Shown in pieces: positions 42,715 to 53,092 of a stretch of DNA of 64,000 bases. Numbering within the stretch: the first letter of the stretch is position 1; each line of letters begins with the position of its first letter. The stretch spans positions 2,852,001 to 2,916,000 of the forward strand of contig CM074134.1 in NCBI GenBank assembly GCA_037178625.1, read 5' to 3'. The stretch comes from Skeletonema tropicum (lineage: Eukaryota; Bacillariophyta; Thalassiosirophyceae; Thalassiosirales; Thalassiosiraceae). A program made the translations under genes and the position numbers. The notes under the pieces are model-generated. The model searched no databases and was not told the origin of the DNA. It saw only the letters and a list, made by a program, of their open reading frames with translations.

Positions 42715-45103
42715 CTAAGTCAACTTCTCCGGACAATCTAAAGTATCTCCATGCCAGAAGAGTAAAGGTTGAAGAACTTGCCAAACAGCTTGCATACCCC
42801 AATGCTTGCTTAAAATGTCTGAGGGATTGTGCTTACCATTCAACCAAACAAATGCGTAGTTTCCCGTAGCAATTGCCTCTCGAACAAAGTGATAGGACAA
42901 CATTAAATGTCTCTTCGCAAGTCTAGAATGTGGTTGAGTAGTTGAGTCAACAACGGTCTTGTTATCAATGATAAGAATCGATCGATCAACCATAGGTACT
43001 CCAAGATATAGAAGAGTATACTTCAAGTCTTTCAATTGTTCAATCGCTGTCCTAGCTGCAACATTCTCAGAACCAAAGGTGGCAGTTTCAACTGTGGATT
43101 GTTTCCTTGAGAACCAATCAATGGGTGTCTGATTGAGAAAGTGAAGAACTGCAGTGACTGCCTTTCCGCTCAGCATATCGTGATAGAGGTTGGCATCCAC
43201 ATAAGATAACGATTGCACTGGATTACCTCTTGCCGAAGGTAAATTCTTAGGATATTCTTCCTTAGATCCAGCATATGGTGTACGTGACCAATCGTATTCC
43301 TCGAACTCCATATCCCGTAGATCTGGCATGTCAGTTCTATACCGAATGGTAGCATCAGTCATCTTGCAGAGGTAACCATACAATCCTTTGACCATCTCAA
43401 GTTGTCCCTTTCTAGGCTGAATTCTAAAACTACCAAGCGTCATCACGTGAACCGTAATATCAATTCTCCCCAAAGATACTGCCCATTGTACCGCACCAAT
43501 CAGTGACTGATATATCTTTGTTTCTTCATCATCGCAGAACTCAGAAGTATCTAACTCAGGATGGGCATTGGGTTCCATCGGTGATTTCTTGAAGCGTGGT
43601 TCTTCTCCAAACAGTCTAATGTAAGTCTCCTTCATCTTCTCAATGTACTTCTTGGGGGCAGAACAAAGAGTACCATCATCTTCTCTCCAATAGTCGCATC
43701 CCAATAGGTATTTGATCGGTTCAGTTCCCTTCAACTTGAACTTTGCAACATCCGTCAAGTATCTGATGATTGCATTGGGATCTTTTGAACCAATAGTGAG
43801 ATCATCTACATATGTCGCAATGTACTCATAGTATCCCTCAAAGATAGGAACTGTGACCCCATCATAGGTAAAAGCAGGATCTTCTTCCTTCAATTCCTGT
43901 TGAGACATTACTGTTCCATCACTATTCATCGCTCTCATCCAAATATCTGGCTCAGCAGGGCATGGAGTGAATCCCATTTCTCGCAATACATCACTGAGGA
44001 CCTCGTGAAATCTCTTAGCACTGGTTTTGAGTCCGTAAAGTGACCCGACGATGATGAAGATGTGATCTTTCAGCTCCCCAAATTCTCCACCAGCAATAAC
44101 GAAGACCTTCTCAGTAGTCTTGGCTTCGAGAAATGCATTTCCAATATCTGTCTGGTAAACCTCCAGATCATTGAGCTCAGATAGAAAAACAATGAGCCTA
44201 ATACCACGAAGAGATACAACTCCAGAGTATACACTCTCCAACGGTGCATCAGTAAGATGTCCACCTGCGACAATCCTTGCTTTCCTCCTTCCATCATGCT
44301 TACAAGCATACACAATATGAAGTCGAATCTTCTTGTAGCCTGGTGGTTCTCGAGTGGTATTGCGATGGCCTCGATCATCAAAAACATTGTACTCAAACAT
44401 TTGATCTACTTCCTTCTTCTCGGCATCCTGCCAAAGGGTATCGCCATTCTCCTCGTCAAACTGCACTGCCTGCTCGTGATTCCTAGGAACTTTCACTCCA
44501 AACATGTAGATAGGAGTATTCTTGAAGCTCTTGCGTTTCGCCTCATTTACCATACGCATCAGTTTCTTGGAATTGTTCGCAAGCTTCTTCAACTTCAACC
44601 TTGGGCACTGCTTTTGCCATTCATCCAGTAGATCATTATCCCTCGCGTACTCCGCAACAAGAAAGTTGTTGGTATCGTAGATGACGGTGATAGGCTCGTA
44701 CGTGATCTCCCCAGATTCCCATAGAATGAGTACTTGAGGTATTTCTCCCCGTTTGGTAGTCCTCTTATGACCAATAATCCTCCTGAAGTTCCAGGACTTA
44801 TCCTCATGCTGGATTTGCTCCTCAATAAACTCACACATGTCGTTCCAATCCACAAATTCCTCGAGCTCGGTACCTCCGACTTTGACCTTGAACTTGTGTC
44901 TAGGTCCCTGTTTCTCTAGGTTGCGGTTGAACTCATCCCTCGCTTCCTCGTATTCGTCCAAGTCGATTTCTTCATAATCAATGATGGTTGCCCTATTGTG
45001 AGTGCCATCCGTATTGTGTTTCATGAGAAAAGTTCTTCCAATCAATTCGTCAGGGGAAAACATTGCAGTTCTCTTCAGCTGGGGATCATCCATATCTCGT
45101 GTC
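42715..45103 (-). CDS. Copia B pol, C-terminal half: reverse transcriptase and RNase H
   Basis: About 795 residues, continuing in frame from the integrase half at 50413-52436 once Copia C is removed (joint ...EEVVKT|RDMDDPQ...). The RT shows the copia order: ARIVAGGH, VYQTDIGNAFLEA, IVGSLYGLKTSAKRFHE, TYVDDLTIGS (YVDD active site) and YLLGCDYW. RNase H shows SYVDANL, TPIDWFSRKQSTVETATF, LIIDNKTVVDST and HNPSDILSKHW. All catalytic acidic residues appear in place and there is no stop, so this half looks intact. It copies the RNA genome into DNA inside virus-like particles. Copia C's insertion separates it from the protease and integrase, so the polyprotein can no longer be made whole. Confidence 0.92.
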
Positions 45104-45370
45104 TGTCATAGGCACTGGCTACATTAGTCAGATACCAATCCCGTTTCCTGTAGCCTAGCACACGGTCCAGCTCGCCAATGGCTCGCTAAGTCATTGTCTG
45201 TCCTTCCTTCCACGTTAAGTAACAGATAACGTATGAGAGCCACAGGATCTCATTACGTCACCCTTATCAATCGATGACGTGCCTTCCTTCAGCCATCTTC
45301 TTCCGGAAGCTGCATCGATCACTCTTAACGCAGACTAGCATAATTTACATAATCGGCCCTCGGGGCCCCC

Positions 45371-45912
45371 GTTCATGGAGTGCAGAGCAGCGTAATAGGG
45401 GGCCGCAGGTGCCCTTCTATTACAGGTGGGAAAATTCATTATTTTTCACCCCCATTATTCTACAGAGTTATAGGTAGGAATCAGTACATGTGTTTTTTAG
45501 TGAGAAGGTTTACTTTAGGGACACGTAGAGTCCTCGGTAGAGACTACCCCCCCGTTCATGGAGTGCAGAGCAGCGTAATAGGGGGCCGCAGGTGCCCTTC
45601 TATTACAGGTGGGAAAATTCATTATTTTTCACCCCCATTATTCTACAGAGTTATAGGTAGGAATCAGTACATGTGTTTTTTAGTGAGAAGGTTTACTTTA
45701 GGGACACGTAGAGTCCTCGGTAGAGACTACCCCCCCGTTCATGGAGTGCAGAGCAGCGTAATAGGGGGCCGCAGGTGCCCTTCTATTACAGGTGGGAAAA
45801 TTCATTATTTTTCACCCCCATTATTCTACAGAGTTATAGGTCGGAATCAGTACATGTGTTTTTTAGTGAGAAGGTTTACTTTAGGGACACGTAGAGTCCT
45901 CGGTAGAGACTA
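45371..45912. repeat. 183-bp tandem triplication
   Basis: Units begin at GTTCATGGAGTGCAG at 45371, 45554 and 45737, an exact 183-bp period. The copies are almost identical (one A/C difference seen in the third). Since 183 is a multiple of three, a plus-strand frame stays open through all units, but its content looks accidental. Confidence 0.95.
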
Positions 45913-46238
45913 CCGGCGTAGGATCTGTATGTGTTCCTATGTAGAAAGCAAGAAGTACCTGTTGAAAGCGAGAAATTGACTGTACTAAAGCCGCTTTTTG
46001 AGCATCTAAATCGGTCTGTACGAGAAAGAAATACAGGTTTTACACGGGCGTTAGTCGATTTAGTTTTTGTCTTTCTTCGTCGCGAGAAAATGTCTTTTTG
46101 TAAAACTGTGCTTGATATATCGAATCGTGCGCTTGCAGATGTTTTACTGATCACCAGATGCAGACGCTTAATTGAGTTGTTGTATTCTTTGTGGTGAGAA
46201 AGTGTCTGTTTTGTAAAACTGTGCAGTGATCAATTTTA

Positions 46239-48236
46239 CTAATCACCAGATGAAGATCCTGCGAAGTAATCACTTGGGATTTCATGATCCTTCTTCGCTT
46301 CTTTCCACTTCTTGTTCGGGTTGGTTATGATGTTGGTAATCCTGGTTGTCAGGTCTGTCCTGTCTTTGATGAAATTGCCCTTGATTGCTGCTGCGTACGA
46401 TGTTTCTGTGATTTCTTCCAACTTTCTCTTGCTATACCTCGTCTTCGACTCTTCTGCCTTCCCCTCCAAGTATTTCACCCAATTTGCTCGCTTCTTGTAC
46501 GATTCGCAGAACTGGCCATTTTGCTTTCTCTTGCAATTTTTTAATCGGTTCGTTGAAATGTTGCTTCCGGTCCAGTATATGGCACTGTCCGACGGGTATG
46601 CTTGATCTTTGGAGCCAAGTGTTTTGCCTCTGCTGGTAGCCACGTACATTGTTCCAAGAAACTTGCTAATCTCCCACAACTCATCTGCTGGATCTATTAT
46701 CATGCGGTTCCAGCGGTCTCCTTTGTCGAATCCAGCTTCGAGTCCTTGACAGCGGTGGATGGTGATGGCGTAGGCAATTTGCAATGGCATGAATAATGCG
46801 GTGCAGCATCCCCTGTTGCAAATCTGCTCGTAGGGTGGGATTGGCACGTGCTGTGCGCAATAAGTTGGGGTAGGATGCATTTGTATCAGTATGAAATGAG
46901 TTAGTAGTGTTTTCGCAGAGAGTGGCAATTGTCTTGTGTCTTTCGTGTGTCAACTTTTACTCACCGTTGGGTTGTTCTTGTCCCATGGGTCCTCGCCTGG
47001 TGGTGGTTTGTATGTAGGGAAATCCACAACAATGTACTTCGGTAGGCTAACCTCACCTTTACCGTTTGGTCCAACGGAGCGATCCTCCCTCGATACCGTC
47101 TTGGACTGCCACCTTGACTTCATTTTGACTTTCATCTAGCCAATGGTGCTTTCTTGCAGTGCTCAAAAGCTTTCGTTGACCTTCGACTGTTGTCACATTA
47201 GCAGTTAATGCCTCTGATATTTCTCTTTTCGTTTCATCTGTGCCACTACCATCATCTCCGTTGAGTACGTCGATTAAGTGTGATAGCTCTGGAACATACG
47301 TGAATGGCAATCCGTAAGCCACACTAGTCCTCGCTTCTTCACTGGATGCAATCAATGACATATGAGTTGCATTGACTGGTTCTGTCTTCTCCTGTTATTA
47401 ATGTGGAGTAGCATCAATCAAGTGTTAGTTGTGAGTTCAGCAACGGATCTATAAATCAATATTCGTATAATCGCACAGTGAGCAATTATACAAATCAAGT
47501 AGCATGATGTAGTTTGGCTGCAGCAATCGATCGACGAATCAATATTACCAAAATTGTACAGTGATCAAATTTACAAATTCGTTCTGTGCAACATCGCAAT
47601 CGATCAACGAATCAACATTCCCAAATTTGTACAGTGATCAATTTTACAAAATGGTTCGTTGCGCAGATTCAACAAAAGTAAACTCACGCAATCTTCCGCG
47701 GAATCATCCTCCGCTGCTTTCTTGCTGAAGTGTAAGTGTATCTGACTGTCGTTCATTTCTTTGTTGTCGCCGGATTTACCCGTAGCCACCAGTTTCAATA
47801 GCCCGAGTATCTTCTCTTGCTGTGGTACCGCTTGATTTACATTCTCCGCTACCAATTTGCCTTCTGGATCCAAATGGGTGAAGCAAAGGAAAACCGTAGC
47901 ACTAATTTTTGTTGGCAGGCCCGTATTTGTGCCTTTGATGTAATGCTCAGGTCGATCTTCCTCGACTTGCTGCGTAGTCGTTTCTGTACCTGCTGTTGGT
48001 TTGTCAGGGGTGATAACGTTGTTGGTGGTTGGTCTGGTGACAGCCTCGGCAGTATGATCGGTAGGTGTGTTATTCTTTCCGGGGGTGTTCATCTGATTGT
48101 CCGGCGGACTCGTTGTCTCCTTTAACGTGCTTTTTGCGTCCACAGCTTCAGCTGCAGATTCAGTTGCATCTGTAGCTTCAGGTGAGTTCATGGTGTCGTC
48201 GTTATCGTGTTCAGTTGGATGTTGTTCGTCGGTCAT
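46239..48236 (-). CDS. Chimeric gene: Thr-rich N-terminus and C-terminal part of a Pif1-like helicase
   Basis: Exon 1 48236-47688 (ATG, MTDEQHPTEHD; Thr/Glu-rich, then a hydrophobic stretch ISATVFLCFTHLDPEGKLVA). Intron 1 47687-47392 (GTGAGT...AACAG) contains degenerate tandem repeats. Exon 2 runs from 47391. Its last part must be read in another frame (LPKYIVVDFPTYKPPPGED), so a small further intron or a frameshift lies at about 47130-47280. Intron 2 46964-46851 (GTGAGT...CACAG) joins NNPT to HVPIPPYEQ. Exon 3 46850-46239 carries helicase motif V-like AYAITIHRCQG and motif VI-like YVATSRGKTLG, typical of the Pif1/RepHel family, then a basic tail. Walker A and B motifs are missing, so it cannot be a working helicase by itself. 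Splice signals imply it was once, or still is, transcribed antisense to the surrounding LTR. Confidence 0.6.
47440..47660. repeat. Degenerate ~70-bp tandem repeats within intron 1
   Basis: Three related units contain ATCGATCNACGAATCAA-ATT, then TTGTACAGTGATCAA-TTTACAAA. A related string also occurs near 46205-46245, outside the intron. These could be spreading intronic minisatellites. Confidence 0.65.
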
Positions 48237-48963
48237 GATTTGGTGGAGCGCTGTTGCGTTTTATGCGAGATCTGTGCGGCCGGATTCGTTGGGTGCGGTG
48301 CTTTGCTCTGAATTACTTCCGGAACTTCAACTTGAAGTGTTGGGATTTTCCCCCCTCCTATCCCCGCTGAAATGCCCATTTTGATTGTCATTTAGATGCT
48401 ATATCTTATGATTTAGATCTAAAAATCGCTTGATTTGTGCTAAAAAGGACTTTTCCAGGCTAATTAAGTCAGATTGTCGATGAGCTTCTTCGTTCTTTCC
48501 GGTGTGCATCCCCGTCACCCTCTATTTTCTTAATTTTTTCTCTGAGTGACGTGGTAAACTTCGTAACTTAAGGAATTAGTACACTTGATTCCAATCGTCT
48601 TACGTCACAAAGTACCAAATTGTGCACAGCACAATTATACCAATTAAGGCCAACGTCATTGCAGAGCAACTTTATAGCCGAATTCCGTTGTATAAAGACT
48701 ACTGACAAGCCACACAGCAAATGGCCACAGCAAGATGACGACACAATACTTTACAGGCCCCGAGGGCCCGCGCTGAACCCGCCACATACACCGCTGCACG
48801 CCACCACTATCGCACCATTCTGCGCGCCCCTGTTTATACCAAATTATTCATTCAACTCACCGTATCAGCTACCGCCGCTGACACTAATAATATTATTACT
48901 CGGTCCTGTTCCCAAGGAACAGGCAGTGAAAGTAGCAGATTCCTCTAAAATAAAGAGAAGACG

Positions 48964-50359
48964 ATGTCGAGATTACTCAGAGTAGTCAACGACAGCAATA
49001 ATTGGATGGTAAGAGATCGGTTCACGGCGAACACGTACTCTCAAATCAATCAGCACAAGACTGCAAATCCAAAACTTAAAGTTGAACGCGGCTGGTTCCT
49101 GAACGAAGAACGTGTAACGTTCAGTTTCTCCAGGGACCCAAAGAAAGCTCGCCCATCGACTGCCGGCAACCGGTTCGAAATCAAAATAGGAGGTGTAAAA
49201 AAACAAGTCAGCTCGCTCGTCAGCAGAGCCTACGACGACTTCATCCAAAAGCAAGCAGAATGCATCAACGCCTACTATGATACCAAGCTCATTGCGCAGC
49301 TTGAAGATTTGGTCAGCGTCAGGGACGCGCATCAACAACACTACAACAAACAAAGAGCCAAGCTCGAAAATCTCAAAAAGTTTGGTGGTTCCGAAGAGGA
49401 CATCAAGAAAACAAAAAAAGAAGTCAAACAACAATCCGAGGCGCTAGAAAGCACCAAGGACAGTATTCTTGACAGGGTAGAAAAGATGCGCACAATGTAC
49501 ATCAACTTCATCGGGGATCTCCATGGTCCATGGAACCTTCACCGACACGGTGGAAACTACCCTACTTAAACCTACAACGCATGAAATTACATCATACGAA
49601 TTGAAAAAGGTAGCTTTCCAGTGGGACAATACCAAAGACGAACCAGTAGGTCGCATCGAGATGTATGATGACAGGGTCGACGACGTCACCTTCAACGATC
49701 CAGACGTCAAGTTCCGCTACGAAATGCAAGAAGTAACACATGAGATTGACGCTCCTCGGGGACTTTCCTTTGAGGGCATCATGAACGCCATTCGCAGCCA
49801 TGCTGTGCATCAGGGGGGTTACGGCCGTGCCGAAATCCAAAAGAAAAAGATGACTAATCATGCTCTTTTTCCTCCCAACGGCGAAATCCCAGTGAAGGAC
49901 TTTGTGGGCTTCCTGGAAGATATTAATCGTAACATTCCCTTGTTGCCGAGCACAAAGGATAATCCAATGTACATCAATAACGATCAGGTCCCGTGGGGGA
50001 ACAAGCCTTTCACCCAGAAGGAATTATGTGACATCCTGGTCGACTGCATGCCCAAAAAGGTGCAGACTCTGTTCAAATCGCATAATGCAAACAACACTGT
50101 ACGTTTTGACGTCAAACTTTTGGCAAATGAACTTCAGCCCCTTGTCGATCAAGTGCGCACCGAGCAGAAAGCTTCTCAACCCCAGGGGGGGGGAGGAGGA
50201 GGTGGTGGTGCTGGTAAGAATTCCAGCAACCGCAACAACCAACGTGGAAACCGCAAGAATGGTCAAGGAAACCAAAACCAAGCGGACAGCGAAACGAAAC
50301 ATTGCAAACTTTGCAAGAAGTTTGGAGGCGCTCATCACAACCACAACACCGCTGACATA
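48964..50359 (+). pseudogene. Copia C Gag, frame change and truncated zinc knuckle
   Basis: The first frame (ATG 48964, MSRLLRVVND) runs 201 codons with a long coiled-coil stretch (about 115-185). The reading then passes, in the 49523-49569 overlap, to a second frame that continues through TTHEITSYELKKVAFQWD and NKPFTQKELCDILVDCMPKK to a Gly/Asn/Arg-rich tail. It ends in KHCKLCKKFGGAHHNHNTAD. That is a C-x2-C-...-H-...knuckle lacking its last Cys, because the deletion that removed pol and most of the 3' LTR starts there. Copia Gag forms the particle shell and binds RNA. The overlap shows no clear slippery heptamer, so a mutation is as likely as programmed frameshifting. Confidence 0.75.
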
Positions 50360-50407
50360 ATACCAAATTATTCATTCAACTCACCGTATCAGCTACCGCC
50401 GCTGACA
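50360..50407 (+). repeat. Copia C 3' LTR remnant (48 bp)
   Basis: It matches the last 48 bp of the 5' LTR at 48836-48883 and is followed at once by the GTGTC target copy. Confidence 0.88.
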
Positions 50408-50412
50408 GTGTC

Positions 50413-52436
50413 TTCACTACCTCTTCGATACCTTCATCTTCAATATCTTTTGGCTTGGGGTCGTAAGGAGGAATATTGAGAATGTCCGTGTCAGGGTTAA
50501 CCTTCCTGAGACAAGATCGGTACAGAATCTCCTGCGTTTCCTCGTTAAAGACCTTGAAGGTACAGCTGTGCCCAACATCCTCGGCGTATCCAATGAAGCG
50601 AACAATAATTTCATTAGACTCAGAAGGAAAATTCTTGCCAGATCCACGGTAGTTGCCAATGAAGACAGGTTCCCAGAAGGTGAAGTGCGTGAGCATGGAA
50701 ATGTCCGGGGTTTGTCCAGTAAGAGCTTCGACGGGAGTTCTCCAATTCAAATATTGCTTCGCAGTCCTGTTCATGATGAACGTGACGTACTCAAAAGCCT
50801 CATACCAAGCCTCGATAGGTGCATCCGACCAATTCAGAACCCAATTAGCGAATTTCTTAAGCTCTCCGATCATCCTTTCCGCAAAATTCTGGTGGTGGAA
50901 GTATGGTTCTGACTGCCAGTCATCAATGAAGAGAGTGCGTAAAATATCGTGTGCCTTCTTGCTGATTTCTGCCTTAGCCCTATCCGACCCAAGCTTATCC
51001 ATCGCACCACGTTTGCGAATCTCATCCTCCAGACAACGAGCAAAATCTCCATCGGTCTTGCATCCGTGAACAGAGATATACCGGGACATCTTACCAGCAA
51101 AAACTTGAGCGGCATTAATACCTCCCCATGCTGTTACGTCGGCGAAGACAGTATCAGTAAAGACAATCTCATGATGGCGAAAGACATTGAGGGCCGGGTA
51201 TGGAGACCGGTATGTCATAAACTTGTTCGTGGAAGGTATGTGTCGGTAGTACTGAGTGGTAGAATCGAAGGTACTGCGGACTGTGGAAGCAGGTACGTTG
51301 AGAAAATACTTGCGATACTCTTGGTATTGGATAGGATCGAGACGTTGCTGCGCGTATTGGTGGTTGAGGTTACCAAGTGTAGAGTAGCATTCATAGACAT
51401 TGGAATACACTTCAACTGGGAAGGACATCTCGTAGGCACAATGTATGGGATCCGTCGGCATCGGTAGTAGTTCCCCGGTGGAAACGACTCGTCGTTCATA
51501 ACCGGAAGACATGGCTAACAGATCTTCAATGGGGTCTCCCGACTCCTGCTCTCCATAATTCGTGGTGATAAACTCCCCATATTGGTTGGCATTAGGATGA
51601 ACAGGAACCGATAGGTAGGGACTTTCTTGAGGATCGATCAAAGGAACCTTGGAAGACTTGTTCGTATCGTAGCGAGATGGATCCCAAGGAAGGTCACGAG
51701 TCATGCTGACGGTAGGAAGAAGTAAGTCATCATCATCCGGGTACTGCATCTTGATGTAAGGTAAGCCATTCTCAAAGTCAAGTGGTACTTCGTGTCCCTC
51801 AAGTGTAGTCAGGCATTGCTTACCTCCTAGAAGTTCCGACTCATCATGAATGGTGCACCCATTGTCGGCAAGTTGAATCTTGGAATGGATAGTTTTTCCA
51901 TTCTGTAACTCCCCATACTCGTGAAACATCATGAGAACAAAGTTGCCATCACTCAATTGCACCTTGGCAGCGTAGGTCCCAATCTTAAGCTGTGGAATAT
52001 TCAAATCCCCAACACCAGTGATGTTGACATGCCTCGGCGGGTAGCAGTAGGAAATCAACCTCATCTCCTTCGGATTAGCAAGTCCACCATTGGCACCGCC
52101 ATCAATCAAACCAGCTATTTCAGCGGATAATGCAGCTGAAGCTTGGTACGTAACACATCGATCGATAGTTAATCCACTATCATACTCTCTCTGTAGAATA
52201 TGATCCTCCATAACCATTGAAACAATCCTTTCAGTAGGGACAGGATTGCTACTGAATATCCCTTTTAAATAGGATAAGGGTCTCCGCCATCGTCCTCTGC
52301 GAAATACATCAGATTCCATATTAGCATCCCGACTACCATCGCTGGTCTCTAAGGAAGCGTCCATGAAAACACCATTGGCATTAATATCGCCACGGGAAGA
52401 AAAATCCTCTTGCATGTTGATATCGGCGTCAGACAA
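50413..52436 (-). CDS. Copia B pol, N-terminal half: protease and integrase
   Basis: About 675 residues. The frame is open from just after a TGA in the leader; the first ATG is a few codons in (MQEDFSSRGD). The aspartic protease motif is AGLIDGGANGGLANPKEMRL, followed by MFHEYGEL, HSKIQL and LPWDPSRYD as in Copia A. The integrase core shows the D-D-E set: IVFTDTVFADV, LGSDRAKAEIS and HHQNFAERMIGELKKFAN. Integrase inserts the cDNA and protease matures the polyprotein. The usual upstream zinc-binding HHCC is not obvious. There are no internal stops. Because gag is absent upstream, packaging would need Gag supplied in trans. Confidence 0.9.
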
Positions 52437-52633
52437 AGATGTTGTCCTGTCTTTGATCAGGTATCACGGGTACCCACTTGGTATGAAAGGAAATTTCGCT
52501 ATGTATGAATAGCGGAGTCCACTTACATCAGGGAGAGTTGGGTGATCTCTAACTGCTAGAACAGTCGTGCGGTGACAGATTATTAATTCGGTAAATCTGA
52601 AGCCAGTCGTCTGAGCAGCGAGACATGGAAATC

Positions 52634-53092
52634 TCTAAAGTAAGCAATAATCTGTCAAATGCCATACAAGCTGCAAGGCTCCGCGGACAATGGACGATCC
52701 TGAAGAAGTGAACGTGGCCGTAGCGAGAGGTTTCACCCGATCTGGTGTCGTAGGTTGGGAGAGACAACGTTGCTGGGGATAAGATTCCTAAAGCCCAAAT
52801 TAGCCGGAAACTGGTGCACTAAGGCACGGCTATTCCTACTCGATTCCCGAAGTATTACTGAGAGAAAGATCCGCCATAGGCGTCTACTTACTACACGGTG
52901 TTATTTGTTTATTTCTATTTCTTCGACTGTGAGCGCCATGATCAAAAAGCGCGGTGGTGAAGGTCGTCGAAAGTCGACGTGTTCCAATCTTGAAGTTCTC
53001 ATCCAAAAAAGGATTGAGACACATATCCCGAAATAGAGATCCCTTCTCTATTCAATATCTAAAATATCCCGTACGAAATGCATACGTCAACA
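52634..53092 (-). repeat. Copia B 5' LTR
   Basis: 459 bp, paired with 42234-42692 at a distance of exactly 10,400 bp. The right edge ...CAACA is followed by AAACT, the target duplication. Seen on the plus strand it begins TCTAAAG, so on the minus strand the LTR ends ...TTTAGA and not in CA. Confidence 0.92.

Larger units (their letters stand above)
45355..48768 (-). mobile_element. Element D: 3.4-kb insert bounded by a GC-rich inverted repeat
   Basis: The left end GGCCCTCGGGGCC (45355-45367) is repeated inverted as GGCCCCGAGGGCC (48756-48768). Outside these ends the sequence makes a normal-sized LTR. The interior carries a 183-bp triplication (45371-45912), a plus-strand open stretch without motif (45931-46197), and a spliced minus-strand gene (48236-46239). 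No target duplication or transposase is visible. It could be a transduplicated gene segment captured by an unknown TIR element, a Helitron-like capture, or DNA captured by the LTR element. Confidence 0.55.
45104..48883 (+). repeat. Copia C 5' LTR, split by element D
   Basis: The LTR start is set by the target duplication. Its end is set by the 48-bp match ATACCAAATTATTCATTCAA...GCTGACA, shared with the 3' terminus at 50360-50407. Without element D it would be about 366 bp, close to the 459 and 487 bp of the other two elements. Confidence 0.75.
45104..50407 (+). mobile_element. Copia C: deleted copia element inside Copia B pol
   Basis: The insert is bounded by the 5-bp target duplication GTGTC (45099-45103 and 50408-50412). 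It starts TGTCATAGG and ends CCGCTGACA, and removal restores the Copia B pol frame. The 5' LTR (45104-45354 plus 48769-48883) is itself interrupted by element D. A gag region follows (48964-50359). Pol and most of the 3' LTR are deleted; only the last 48 bp of the LTR remain (50360-50407). Confidence 0.9.
42234..53092 (-). mobile_element. Copia B: Ty1/copia element without gag, hosting Copia C
   Basis: Two direct LTRs of 459 bp (42234-42692 and 52634-53092) are bounded by a 5-bp target duplication AAACT (42229-42233 and 53093-53097). On the minus strand the LTR begins TGTTGACG, directly after a purine tract (GATAGGGGAG). Pol reads protease-integrase-RT-RNase H from 52436 to 42715, split only by Copia C. 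Between the 5' LTR and pol there are just 197 bp, so no gag is present. A GTAAGT in that leader hints at splicing. Confidence 0.93.

Noticed and set aside
45380..45979. 199-codon plus-strand frame over the 183-bp triplication
   Set aside because: It is open only because the unit length is divisible by three. No domain and no splice or start support.
45104..48883. A giant 3.8-kb LTR (LARD-like)
   Set aside because: Removing the palindrome-bounded 3.4 kb leaves a normal 366-bp LTR, and the interior holds a spliced gene in antisense. An insertion explains this better.
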